The notes below the pieces were generated by a model. That model was not told the DNA's origin. It saw only the letters and a list, made by a program, of their open reading frames with translations, and made no database searches. The position numbers were made by a program, and so were the translations under genes. Below, one piece after another: positions 50,520 through 62,098 of a stretch of DNA of 64,000 nt. Positions within the stretch are counted from its first letter, which is position 1; every line of letters begins with the position of its first letter. The stretch is from Spirometra erinaceieuropaei (taxonomy: Eukaryota > Platyhelminthes > Cestoda > Diphyllobothriidea > Diphyllobothriidae), in the NCBI GenBank assembly GCA_902702965.1, contig CACRXP010000032.1:1921461-1985460 (forward strand), read 5' to 3'.

Positions 50520-51110
50520 TCAGATGCGACATTAAACTGCCCGTACGCACCTGAACATATGGCCTGGTCGCTCTTAGAGATTACAGCGTTAGGTTGACCG
50601 CAGATGTTAACTGCCCACTGAGGTGTTGGTATTCTAATTTATTAGTCTCCGATAAATTAACACTGCTTTACCGACGTCGAGAGGGGGAAGCGTTCATGTT
50701 TCATTGTGAAACCATTTGTTGTTCGTACTCGCGGAAACATCACGAACAAAAAGTAACAAGCACAAGTGCGTCAATGGGGACAAGTAAGGATGCACTGGAC
50801 GCGTATATTGCCTAGCGCTCACGCACGTCCAGGACGAAACGAAAACCACTAGTCCACTTCTTGTGCATTTCAAAATGAGGTTTGCACACGGACTGATCTG
50901 GAAAACTGACCGCTAGTATAGGCGCTAATGAAACGTTGACAAATCCTCAAGTAAGATGACACCGAAAACTGTGATATGAAAAGGAACCGTACAAAGCGTC
51001 AGTCCATAAGCTAAGAAAATATTAAAATGTTACGACCGTCAATTATCCTTACATTTAGGACTCAAACTTATGTCAAACAGGATGACTAACTCGGAGCTGC
51101 GCGAAGGTGT
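50520..51110 (+). mobile_element. LINE 3' tail, second locus
   Basis: AACTGCCCGTACGCACCTGA translates as a decayed finger (NCPYAPEHMAW). From about 50690 the DNA aligns with 30660-31080, sharing TTCATGTTTCATTGTGAAAC, CACTGGACGCGTATATTG and a GTGACTAAC/GATGACTAAC block. Same family as the 30.3-kb copy. Confidence 0.55.
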
Positions 51111-54100
51111 GGCGTTGCGATTGAAAAACCCTCACGCTAGGTTTTGAGTTTAATAATAACATGTCTGTCAAATATTTTGGTAGTGATGATTAGGTGATTA
51201 TTTTAATAAAAAAACCTACAACGACCGTGAAATGGGGTAAAGTTATCTAGATCAAAATTTTGATTTAGTTTAACATTTGTGATCGACAGACTTTTTACGC
51301 GCCGTTAACCTTCTTTCTGAGGGATTTCTCCACGCTATTAAGATTCAACCCCGAAAACACAGGCTAGTAAATCCTACATCAAACATTCCAATTTATCCTG
51401 TTTTGACATTGATTTTGTAATATATTTTCCCTTTTTAAACAAAAATATTCCAAAGGATTGTATTTTAAACATATTTATTTACAGGACTTATTACGTTGCA
51501 TTTATTCTAACAATATAGTAACGAATGACTAGGAAATGTTTATTCCTACTATTCGCCACTTTTTTTGAAAAATATGTGGTTTGTTTATTGAATAAGGTCA
51601 TTTTGTGATAAAACAATGATAACTATGTGACGATGGCATGTGAAACTAATTTATTTATCCCAATTGTGAAGGGCCTGACGACGTCAGTGAATTCAAAGCT
51701 ACGACAGCGAGAACAAGGCATGGGTGACGAAACGCATGATGTCCCTTGACGCTGAGCATCTCAGCTGCTTAAAACGTTGGTTTTACTCGAGTCATACACT
51801 CGTTGTCGTTTGTTTGTTTGTAATCGATGCCGCAAATTTTTTAAAATAGGGTAAAATAAATGATCATAACACTGATCATTTAAAACTGAAATGTTTACTA
51901 TCTCTTTGTTTTGCCTCACCAACAATGAATTATTGGTGTCTGAGATCCGTCTTTTTCCGCCAGTTCGGGATCCCATTTTAATTAAAGACTTAAAACCTAA
52001 AAGACATACCATAATTTCGGTACGTTGGTGATAAATTTTGCATTTCCCCCTCATATTGAAACCTCTTTCACTGACAGTGGAAAAGATATATATAATATTC
52101 TGCGTGTACATTTCGTATATTCTCTTGAACACCTTGGTCACGAGATTTTTAGATGCCTGTGAGCTATTTTTGTTATTTATTTGGTTTCCTAGTTATGTTT
52201 TTCCACAAAATATGTGCTCATTTTAGACAGTGATATGTGATTGCCCCGTCTGCTACCGATGTGCTTTTTGTTTTTCAGTTGACATCGCAATACTACTAAA
52301 CATTACAAAAGTCAGGCAATTTTCTGATGATATTCTCCACAATAGAGTCCATGCATTGCAGTATAAATAAATTGTTGCAAACTTCTGCCGCTCATTTGCG
52401 TCTAGGCTTTCGACATATCTCTTACGTCTCTTCAGTATGCCGCAAAACAAAACTAAGTTTTCCATTGTCTTAAACAAAACCCACTTAGTTTATCATTATT
52501 TACTTATTTACATTCTGGTCTACACCGAAAGCGGCAGCAACGCTAATAAAGTTGGACATATTGCATGCTCAGACCTTGTAAAACAGAGACTGGAGAAGAT
52601 GAGGAACGACTAGCTTATACGCATTACTTTAAAGACGATAGGGAAATAAAGGTTCTCCTTATGGTCATTAAGTCAACCCGCGTCACTCAGACCAAAGGGA
52701 ATTTATGAGTGCTGGAGATTGGATGACGTACACTTTCTCACAAAGACATAGCGGCTTCCTGAGTGCTGTAAGGCTCATTCGCAGGGCGTCCTCAATCATC
52801 CGCCCACAGTCTACCACGAAGCCGTCAACTAACTTCCTTTCATGCACAAGTGCAAAAAACTGGTTTGTCAGCCCATCCTTGTAGACACAATCAGATCTGT
52901 TTTGCAGCCGTCCGGTGTAAAAGCACCAGAGACCGTGCAATAGCAATCGGCGTCGTAAATTTCTGCCGCCAGAACTGACACATGGCGTACCGCGTTTTCA
53001 TATCGAAGATGTCGCAAGAAGACACGTCTTAGGACTTCAAAAATGCCACCGTCATGTATAAATAAAAGCATAACGTGGGCTGACAACTGTTATTAACACC
53101 CAGATATTTATCTGTCTCACTCAGTCGTCTGAACATGTATCTGGATCGGGACGTCTTTGCACACGAAAGTTTTTCCCGGAAGCACCGATAGAAGCACCGC
53201 GGGCCGTCAACTGTAATAAACATGCCATGAAATGATTACCAACCTCCATACCACCTTCGTTAGATTGACGAAGTCTTTCGACAGACCGAATACTGTGGAT
53301 TTCGGGTAGGCATAAGTAAATTCATATGTTCCTGGAAATTCTGAGGAATGACATGAGAGCTGTCGACGAAGAATGCGGCTGTCGCTGATGCTATCAGGAT
53401 AACAAAAGTTTGATGCAGAAGTGTGCCCTCATTTCTACACTACTCGACCTCATGTCCTACTGTATGTTGATTGACGCGTTTGACATCGACTACCGGACTA
53501 AGGGAAAGCTGCTTGACATCCACCACATATGAGCGCCTTCGTGAGTGCTTAATTTCGGCAGATGACTGCGTGCTTAAGTCCGCAACGATAGAAATCATAC
53601 AGAGGCGCGATTGATTACTAGCCATCATATTTGGCCTGATTGTCTAAATGCAGAGAATATAATTATGCACTAACTGCCCCCATGTATGAATCTCACCGGA
53701 TCGCAAAATAATGCCATTGAGAATAATCTCACAGTAGTGGGAAAATGCAATTACCTTTAAAATACAAGTTCAAGAATCTCTCAGCCCTAATACGAACAAC
53801 TAAGTTGCATCTCCCAAAGCCAAAAAACCTCTGACGGGCCAGAACACATCGTCTAGAATGGTTTTCAGCTTAAAGCTGACGATTTTCCGCACTGTTGTCT
53901 GATAAAGCTCCTCTAGATGTGAATACGTCCAACGTTTATGAGTTTTAAGCGCGAAGACTCGACCATTTTTGACTCATATAGAGCCGTAGAATAATATCTG
54001 TGAAGAAGCCAAAAAGGATCTCCGACAGTGACATTCTGGAATGTACCCAACATCTTTAGTTTCCACGACATTCTGAGACCGATACACCTGCAAGAAATGA

Positions 54101-54796
54101 TCACATCGTGAGAATGGATGACAAACACATGCCCAAGCGGCTATTCAACGGTGACGTGTCTAGAGGTGGTTTCGTAGAATGCCTACAATGACGTCCTTAC
54201 AAGGACTTCAAGATGAACTCTATAAGGCACCTTCAAATCAATCCGGGGACCTGGGGCGCAATGTTGCTGACAAAGGAGAAGCCATCTTTGGAGCTGACCG
54301 GCGATCCGTCATCAAGACAGATGCTACTGAACAATAATGCTTACATAAGAAACACGTTGTCGTATCCAACTAGTAATCGGCCATTCTCGGCAAAGATGGG
54401 TGCTGTCAGAAATGTTTGATCCAAGAACGATTATACCACGACCAAACCGCTTTTCATTTTATCAGCATAGAGGACAGTTTAACTAAAACTTCCTCGCCAT
54501 TGCTCCCACCAGTAGCAATCCGACCTTCATTTTAATCTGTTCTTACGACAAACCAGTCACCCAACTCCCCCCCTGGCCCACATTCGCAGAACATTCAGAC
54601 ACCTTATGGGTCTATTTGGCCATGGGACAGCTGGGTACTTCATGAGGACAACTTTAAAGATTTATGCTAGGTGATATAAAATCGAGGACCTGTCCTTTGC
54701 AGTGCGTTGTTATTTGAATAACTTGATGAAAACTGAACGAAATGGAAGACAGTCTCAACCCTAAGTCTAAAGAGCCTCATTTACCCTGAATCAGGC
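51111..54796. other. No gene assigned
   Basis: The minus frame at 51761-52141 (126 codons) is basic with no recognised domain. Base composition becomes more balanced from about 52680 to 54600, suggesting decayed coding or transposon DNA; see the separate entry at 52683-53223. Confidence 0.35.
52683..53223 (-). other. Possible decayed coding sequence, unrecognised
   Basis: Three overlapping minus-strand frames (52683-52946, 52868-53086, 53029-53223) cover 540 bp in more balanced base composition than the flanks. They read like frameshifted remnants of one protein (FEVLRRVFLRHLRYENAVRH, then DGLTNQFFALVHERKLVDGF). I recognise no family. It could be a retroelement or a processed pseudogene. Confidence 0.2.
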
Positions 54797-56499
54797 AGTT
54801 GAAAGCAGTATTCAGGACACAGGACTTTCGAAAACAGCAACTGGTAATTCACAGATTTCATAATCTTAAGTGACAGGCGGCAGAACTCTAACGTACAACA
54901 TGAGGGTATATCCTAATTTGTGCAGCTATATTTACTAGTTATGTCAGTAGGCAGGAACTACAAAGAGTACTATCGTAAAATTAACAGGATAACGTTTAAC
55001 ATTCTGAAAGCGTCATATAAAAAGTCAAACTCCAACTATACTCTCAACTGCAACGCGTAAGACATACAAGGTGTGTTAAGGAACTCAACACCGTTAACAT
55101 TATTTACCCTTTTGTGAGCGTGTTATGCAAAGAGGTACTTCGTGAATGCAATAAGGAGCCGTCGACTCGAGGTGATTCTCACTTGCAAAGAGAGTAGGAG
55201 TATTTATAGAGGAAAAGCTCGTCATGCAATCTGCACATGCTGAGGCGACTGGGAACATTGTGTAGGCCACGTAAATAAGTAGTTGTTTTAAGGTTTTTTG
55301 CTCTATGTAGTTTTAGTCGATGATGATATGCGCAAAAGTTCTAAAAAATATCATGTATGAAAACGGTCGACGTATTTTGGGTGACACGCAAAAATATGTG
55401 GGTTTCATAAGACATTAATTATTTTTAGTTAGATATTGTTGCTTAAATTTTGATGACAGCGTTATTCGGCCTATGGTAATGCCTTTAATACTCTGCAGGA
55501 GAACACCGCGTTTTTCATATCATACACGGAAATACATGGGTAAAAGGAAACAAACAAATAAGGAAACAATGTTAATGTTTGGGCTGTTCTGACAGAGGCG
55601 AAACAAATTTGATTATCAGTCTCAATGCTCGCCATTTGCTTTTTTAAGTTAAACGCACAAAGAAAGTCACAAATATCATTAATGTAAGCAAAGAGCTGCA
55701 GGCGCCCAACATAAATCTGGAATGCATGTCTTAAGTAGGCAAGGATATTCCTAAATGTTTGAATCCAAACCCATTAGCTGGGGTCTAATTTGTCAAAACA
55801 TCAAGGACAATAAATTTTATCATTCTGAAAGTGTCATATATGAAGCCGAACAGCCTTGCATTGATGATTCGTTCCTTAGCGGAAAGGCGCAAAGCATATA
55901 CAAGTATTACTGGTTGAAGTATTTTTTAAAGTATTCAACCATTTAAAAAATTGATCTGCAGACAAATACTCCACGAATGCAACAAGCGTAATCGACACGA
56001 GAGGATTTTATCTTTCGAGTCGATTATAAGTGTTTAAAACGAAAAAAATGTTCAGCCTGCAATTCGTGCATGTTCACGCAATCCGCATTTTGCTCAAGCT
56101 AAGAAAATAAATCCTACCTCAAGAGCTTTAGGCATTCAGCACGTTGAAATAGTGCATTACTGTAGTATTCGTTGTCGTTGATATGCGACGAAGCTTTTGA
56201 AAAATTAGTGTGCTTGAAAAGGCTGAAATGTTTGAGATGAAAAACAACAATATGAGGGTTTTCTATGCATTGTATTACACAGTATGCCGCTTGTATCGTT
56301 AACAAGTTAATGACATTATTTTTGAGCATTTGATGAAATCCTTATTAACCCATAAGGGAAACCCACGTTTTTTCTGATGCGCATACAATTAAATTGCCAA
56401 CGCATGTCATCGAAACAATCTTACTGGTAGGATTAATTTACCAGACGTTGATATACTTTGTTTGTTTTGCACAGTCTGCACCAGTTGCTGGTTTTTAGG

Positions 56500-58724
56500 A
56501 TGAACACACAGCGATCAATCTCGCTGCAGCGTGGCAGTCATTTGCTTACCTTGATATTCTGCCTAGAAAAAAGTAGTGCCTGCTTTATTTTGTTCCGTAA
56601 GTATTTTAATCAACAGAACTTTAATTTTAAATGACGGCCTATGTCCTTTCTGATTTGAAATCAATATTAAAAAGTGACATAGTGGTCAAAGTAGTTCTGT
56701 AACCATCCCTATCCATTACGTATTTGCTTTTTGATGTACGTTTCGATCAGAAGTAGACGTCTACCTGCTTATACCCATTGAACATCGACTGAACTTCGGA
56801 ATGCAGAGAGTTGGCTTTAAACTTCATCTCGATCTTCGGTCCTATTATGGGGGCCACTAGTTATGCCAAACACGGAAATGTTCACATAAGCCGGAAAATT
56901 GCACAATACGGACCCCGTTCACTGCCCATTCAGAAGTGATGCAGGATCTATAAGTACATACAGGCATTCTTATAATACCTAGACAAACATCACGCGAACT
57001 GAGGACGCAAGCAACAGCAATCAGGAATGGCATTAAAAAAGGGCACTTCAATGCCTACGCTGACTGCAGAGATCATACGCAGAATTGCAGTAGATGACCT
57101 TACAAATAAAATGTCAACGAAAATTCCGAAATGCGTTTTCGTTTCGAAAAGTTTAATTAGGTTGGGTTGTTAAATTGATCATCGAGCAGCATAGTTCGAG
57201 AATAATTCAGTTACATCCGGATAACAGCTTTCGAACGAATTTCGCCCCGTTTGCATGCAAAACTTATACTCTGTATAAAATAACTCGTTATGTAGCATGC
57301 ATCTCTCTTGCTCATTGCCGATGCCCCTATATATTCAATTATATTTCATAGAAATCATACATAACAATATTCATTCTTTTACTCATTCGGTAGAAAATTG
57401 TGTTTTCTTCCGATTTTATACTTGGAGATGGGGCATAATTCAGTTTTAAATAGGTTTGTCATTGTGTTTTTTAAAACCATGATATGGCCGTTTGTAAAAC
57501 GTCATGTTTCTGAGTTTACCAATGTGGCTTGCAAAGTCAACAGTATGGTTCAAATGCACTGCTAAATTTTATGAACCGCATATGTTCCTCTTTTAATAAC
57601 ATGGATAAATTTATGGTTACAAGTACGCAGAATATAGATGACTTGCAGTTTGTATTATTTAAGAATTATAAATGTTCTTAAAAACTGAGTTATACCCGTT
57701 CTCCAGGTATAGAAGTGGAAGACAACGTAATGTTGAACCGAATGAGCAAAAGACTAAAAATTGTCATGCATGTTTTCTATGAAATATAATTGAATATTTA
57801 GGGGCATCGAAAAACCAGTAAGAAAAATGCATGCTTATTCAGTAGTCATTTTATACAGAGTATATGTTTTGCATGCAAACGGAGAGAATTTTGTTCGAAA
57901 GCTGACATCCGGAGATAACTGAATTATATCCAAATTATGCTGCCTGCTTATTAATTTTTACAATCCTACCAAATTAATATTTTCTAACCGAAAACGCATA
58001 TCGGTAATTTTGGTTGACATTTCATGAGTGAGCCCACCTACTGTATCTTACGTGTAAATGAGCACCTTCATTACCTGCTTGCTAAAGTGCACTGTTGGCA
58101 TGTTTCAAAACTAGCACTTGTTTTAGAAAGCAAAATATGCCCTGGAGATCAAGGCGACTTACATATTTCTGAGATTGCCGAGCATCTCATCAAACGCGTC
58201 TCCTACTTTGCTGTGGAAGGTGAAATTGTGGACTACCAGAACTGTTCATACAACATCACCTTGAAAGGTAGAATCTGGGTTAAGGTTTGTCTTCAAATGT
58301 CAAATTCGACTTGCAAAACGTGTGATACGTATTTTTGCAAAATTGTTTGCGATAGAGCCCTGATTTCAATGAATGAGGTAATTGAATTCCCTATTGCGAG
58401 TGCATTACTAGCTTTCTTTAGGAAGAAAAAAATTCATTTGCCCTAAGGCAGATTCCGCTTCACGTAACCCTCAAAATTTCCAACTGGAAGACAGAAAGAT
58501 ATGGTTCAAATTTTATTGGAATTTCGAGAGTTAAATTTCCTGACATACTGACCCTCATCACAGTGTCGCCATGGTCCTGTCCGGCCAGTTATCCTGGACT
58601 CACTTCAAGGAGAACCATGAAGCAAATCCACATGATTCAGAATCCAGTATACGGAAAGTCAGTTCATTGTGAAGTTGACCGGCAATTTTTAATGCAGAAA
58701 GGGAATCCATATTTAAAACCCTAA
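56500..58724 (+). CDS. FAM g5: secreted cysteine-rich protein, three exons, apparently intact
   Basis: The exons are 56500-56596, 58127-58377 and 58422-58724, giving 216 residues. Exon 1: MNTQRSIS, hydrophobic HLLTLIFCLE, then KSSAC and FILF, ending one base into a codon before GTAAGT. Exon 2: SKICPGDQG, ISEIAEHLIKRVSYFAVEGE, YQNCSYNITLKGR (sequons NCS and NIT), NSTCKTCDTYFCKIVCD. Intron 2 is only 44 bp. Exon 3: SNWKTERYGSNFIGISRVKF, VSPWSCPASY, KSVHCEVDR and a C-terminal extension of about ten residues absent from g4. It has two more cysteines in exon 2 (TCKTC) than the basic family pattern. Intron 1 carries MITE I, without which it would be about 570 bp, like g4's 561. An AG two bases before the ATG could be a splice or spliced-leader acceptor. 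Function unknown. Confidence 0.78.
57088..58043 (+). mobile_element. MITE copy I, inside intron 1 of FAM g5
   Basis: The left end CAGTAGATGACCTTACAAAT is preceded by TG (expected TA) and the right end GAGTGAGCCCACCTACTG is followed by TA; 956 bp. The loop is in the same orientation as copies E and F. The unfilled site is preserved in duplication copy 1 at 37959-37960. Confidence 0.92.
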
Positions 58725-59361
58725 ATTATTTGTTTTACTTTGGCGAGCAATATGGATTTGGCAATGTCGGTCAATAACTCAAAAGATGATAACCTTTTGC
58801 AATTTAATGAGGCACCCTAAGCCTGACTATACCGTCAACTAGGATATTATATTAATGCGCAAATTGCAAACCCACTCACTAACCGGCAAAAACGAATTAA
58901 TCAGCTGAGTTCATAACTAATTATTGTGTTATAAAATTAGTCAAAACAGTATTACTTACTTTCTTAATACTAATTCGGTACGCGGGTGTTTTTAATAATC
59001 GGGTGGGCACATGTGGAATAAGACTAAAATAACTGGGATTTTTAAATACCTAGAGTGACAGCCGTCTGTTATCCTGCCAAAGAGATAGAACGACTACTTA
59101 CGCTTAACTTGCCTAATGTCTTCTTCCATATTCTACCAGAAATAGTTAATGCTCAGACGACTCTCCACATATTTCCACGTATACAGTTAATATCAGCCGA
59201 AATGCTTACAGTTAAAGGCACAACGACTAAAATACTTTGAAATTTCAAGTTAGCAAAGACGTGTTTTCTATAATTCTTCGTCAGGCCAATACAGTTACAT
59301 GAAGGAATGCAGATGTACAAAATTAACAGTATTTACAGGTGTCGCAAGGGCTATTAAGTCA

Positions 59362-59960
59362 TTAACATTCATCTTCCCCACGCCGCTCGCATGACGAGGT
59401 CGGCGGGTTTTGGTACTTAAAACTAGGGGAGAGGGGTAAGAGAGTCTTTAAGTGATGTTCTTGGAATGAGCACACGGAGTACTCATCAATGTAATTAGGG
59501 ATGTGAGGCGGGATGTCCTCATCACTTGAGGTTCGCGTCCACCATGGAAGAGAGAGCACTTGTTGCACGGTTTTCTGACAGCATAACACCAGATTCGTTA
59601 GCCGTATAGCCACTGCCTCGGCCGATGCTAGTATCCTTCGGCGTAGGCCTTTCGAAAAGCTTGTTGGTGACCGGTAGATAACCTGAAATGCTTTCTTGGC
59701 ATCGACTTAGTGATCCGTACAAGAATAGAACTCGACATCGATCGGGTTTCATCTCTGTTTAGCAAGACAGGCATATGTTCACGCACCCTCTTTGCCAGAT
59801 ATCTCGTTGTATGGCCAATGTATCCGTCTCCACAGGAACAAGTGAATGAATAGATGCACATTGATTTGGCCTCCAACGGTAATCAGTCTTTACCTGCTTA
59901 GTGCAAATAGTTTTGCACATGCAAGATTGATTGCATGGTAAAATGTTATTTACAGGCAAA
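59362..59960 (-). mobile_element. Penelope-like element fragment (PLE-5), GIY-YIG domain with frameshifts
   Basis: The minus frame reads MCIYSFTCSCGDGYIGHTTR and YLAKRVREHMPVLLNRDE, a well-preserved GIY-YIG core with the CSCG pair and YIG strand. After a frameshift the C-terminal end AVAIRLTNLVLCC matches AAAIRLRGPVLCT of PLE-3. RT sequence is missing. It is absent from the corresponding place in duplication copy 1 as far as I can align. Confidence 0.8.
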
Positions 59961-61950
59961 GTACATCTAATGCGCGTCTTGCATCACAGGCTCATCAAAG
60001 ACGTTCAGAGAGCAAGATAAATTCTAAGTACGAGTTTCAGAAATAATATGATTGCTCGATCTAACTGCGTTTCAAAGAAAAACGTGGTTTATTTTAAGTC
60101 ACGAAATTATCTTTACACTATAAAAAAATTTCATAGTTGAATAATATTGTCTTCATACTTTAGGAATGCATGCTCTGAAGGGGTTGCAATAACTTAAAAC
60201 AGTATTGAGAAGTCTGTATCTTATTGACGTGGCAACAGCCTATACACATCACGGCGATTAAGACAGACCGCGCGAAGACCCCAGCAAAAGAATAATCAGT
60301 CTTTAAAATTGACGAGTGATGGACAGACGCCTTGATGAGTAATTTGCTAATCACCACTGGGTTTTTCCAGCAAATTATCGGTACATACAGCATACGTTTC
60401 CGGGTAACCCAGCTGTTTCACGATAGGCTTAAATGACAATTTTCTCCGAAAAATGCTGAATTATTCAAATTGCTAAGTAGGAGAAATACCGTCGCCCACT
60501 CTTCCGTCAATCTGTCCTTCTTTGCGATAAGAACGATGCACAATTACTAAACTAGTTTCTTTGTTATTTGTTATGGTTTGGTACTATAAAGAACATTACA
60601 CATTTGCGGAGATAGCGTTGCGTTAGAACATTTGACGCTAGCCAAACGTTAGCTTTTAACTATGTAATGAATCTGTCGCGTAATGCCTTATTTGACATGA
60701 CTGGTTCTAGAATGCTGTCCTCATCCACGTCAATGAGGATGATTTGATAACGCTGTGATGTCCTCACAAACCGTTTTCTCTCTATGAGAAGCATGCTTGA
60801 TGTTTAGATCTATGTATTTTTTAAAAACCATACGACTTATGGAAAACAGTCTTCAGGACGCGAGCTCAAAACGGTTCTGCAAAAAAGATGGCATACGCAG
60901 CAAGCGTTTACAAACGTCCTTGGCGAAGGAGTCATTATAAGTGTGCCATCATAACATCTGCATTATCAGTTACAAAAGTCTATCAAAAACGACCAAATTT
61001 AAGTTACGATCTTAACGAGAAATGCAATCTTTTACTCCAAACGTACGCTAACAATTATGCCCTCACGCGCTTGCCACTGAACATTACACCCTTTCTCGAG
61101 ATGCATACGCAACGTCTAATTTAGACCACTTAACAGATCTGGTAACTTAGAAATGGTGAAGTGATTGCATTATTCGTTCACTTGCCTTGCGATCAATTCA
61201 TTGGCGATGTACATCAATTAACCGAAATTTGCTTTTCGGTAGTCTTCCGACATGGCTTACATGTCTGAAATGGAGGCACCGCTTTCTGCCTACGAAATGC
61301 TTAAATTAAGTGACAAACACTCTATACGCTTCAAAAGCAATAACATGTATCATTTCAGATTTTCTGACAAAGGGCACTCTAGTTGCTGAGTATCGCGAAG
61401 ATAGTGTAGGAGTATAGTTGTCTTCCCTAGGATAGAGATACACGCAGAAATTGAGTAAACAATACATTAAATCTGCACATATGCCTTTGAGACGGGATTA
61501 AGAAGAGAAATGTTCTTGAGGGAAGTGCAGCAGTTTTGATAATAACACTTTATTGTATTCAACTCAAGTTGGACACATAAGTGCATGCACGCTGCATGCT
61601 GCTTTAAAATTTATGAACGATAAGTTCTCATGTTAAATAATTCCCACGAGCCACTCGGATGTCATGAATAAATACATACCCTCTCCCCAAATAGTTCGGA
61701 TCACGGGAAATATATGTGGGCATACATCATCATTCCCATTTTCATGCGGTATGTTGTAATCTCTGTAATTTGATTTCAGTGAATTCAATGCGATATATTA
61801 TTATAATAAACAAAAGGCCAATAATTATAACGAGATTCCTTTGGGAGGACTTTTAAAAAGTTATGTTTGTTAGGAAGAAATCAATTTCGTCGATCTTAAG
61901 AACAGGGCCCGACCTAGCTGCTGAGAACACAAAACAGCTTTAAAAATTTA

Positions 61951-62098
61951 GTCGGTAGTCGTGCGCTGTAAGTCAGTGAATTCCAGTCCAGAAACACTGT
62001 ATACTTTCATTGTCTGCATATTATGTCTACGTAATCAATACATAATTCCGGTAATGAAAATACCTCATCTCCCAAACAAGAGAAGGAGTATTGGCGTA
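61951..62098. other. Short unassigned interval
   Basis: Nothing recognisable between the end of the duplicated segment and MITE J. Confidence 0.4.

Larger units (their letters stand above)
54797..61950 (+). repeat. Segmental duplication, copy 2
   Basis: Collinear with about 35759-42930. It contains FAM g5, MITE I and PLE-5. The site matching MITE H is empty here (TA at 61750-61751), and the site matching MITE I is empty in copy 1 (TA at 37959-37960). Limits are approximate. Confidence 0.8.

Noticed and set aside
58024..58446. Single 140-codon frame starting in MITE I and running through g5 exon 2
   Set aside because: The start codon lies in the transposon end and the stop lies past the donor. 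Exon boundaries shared by all five copies replace it.
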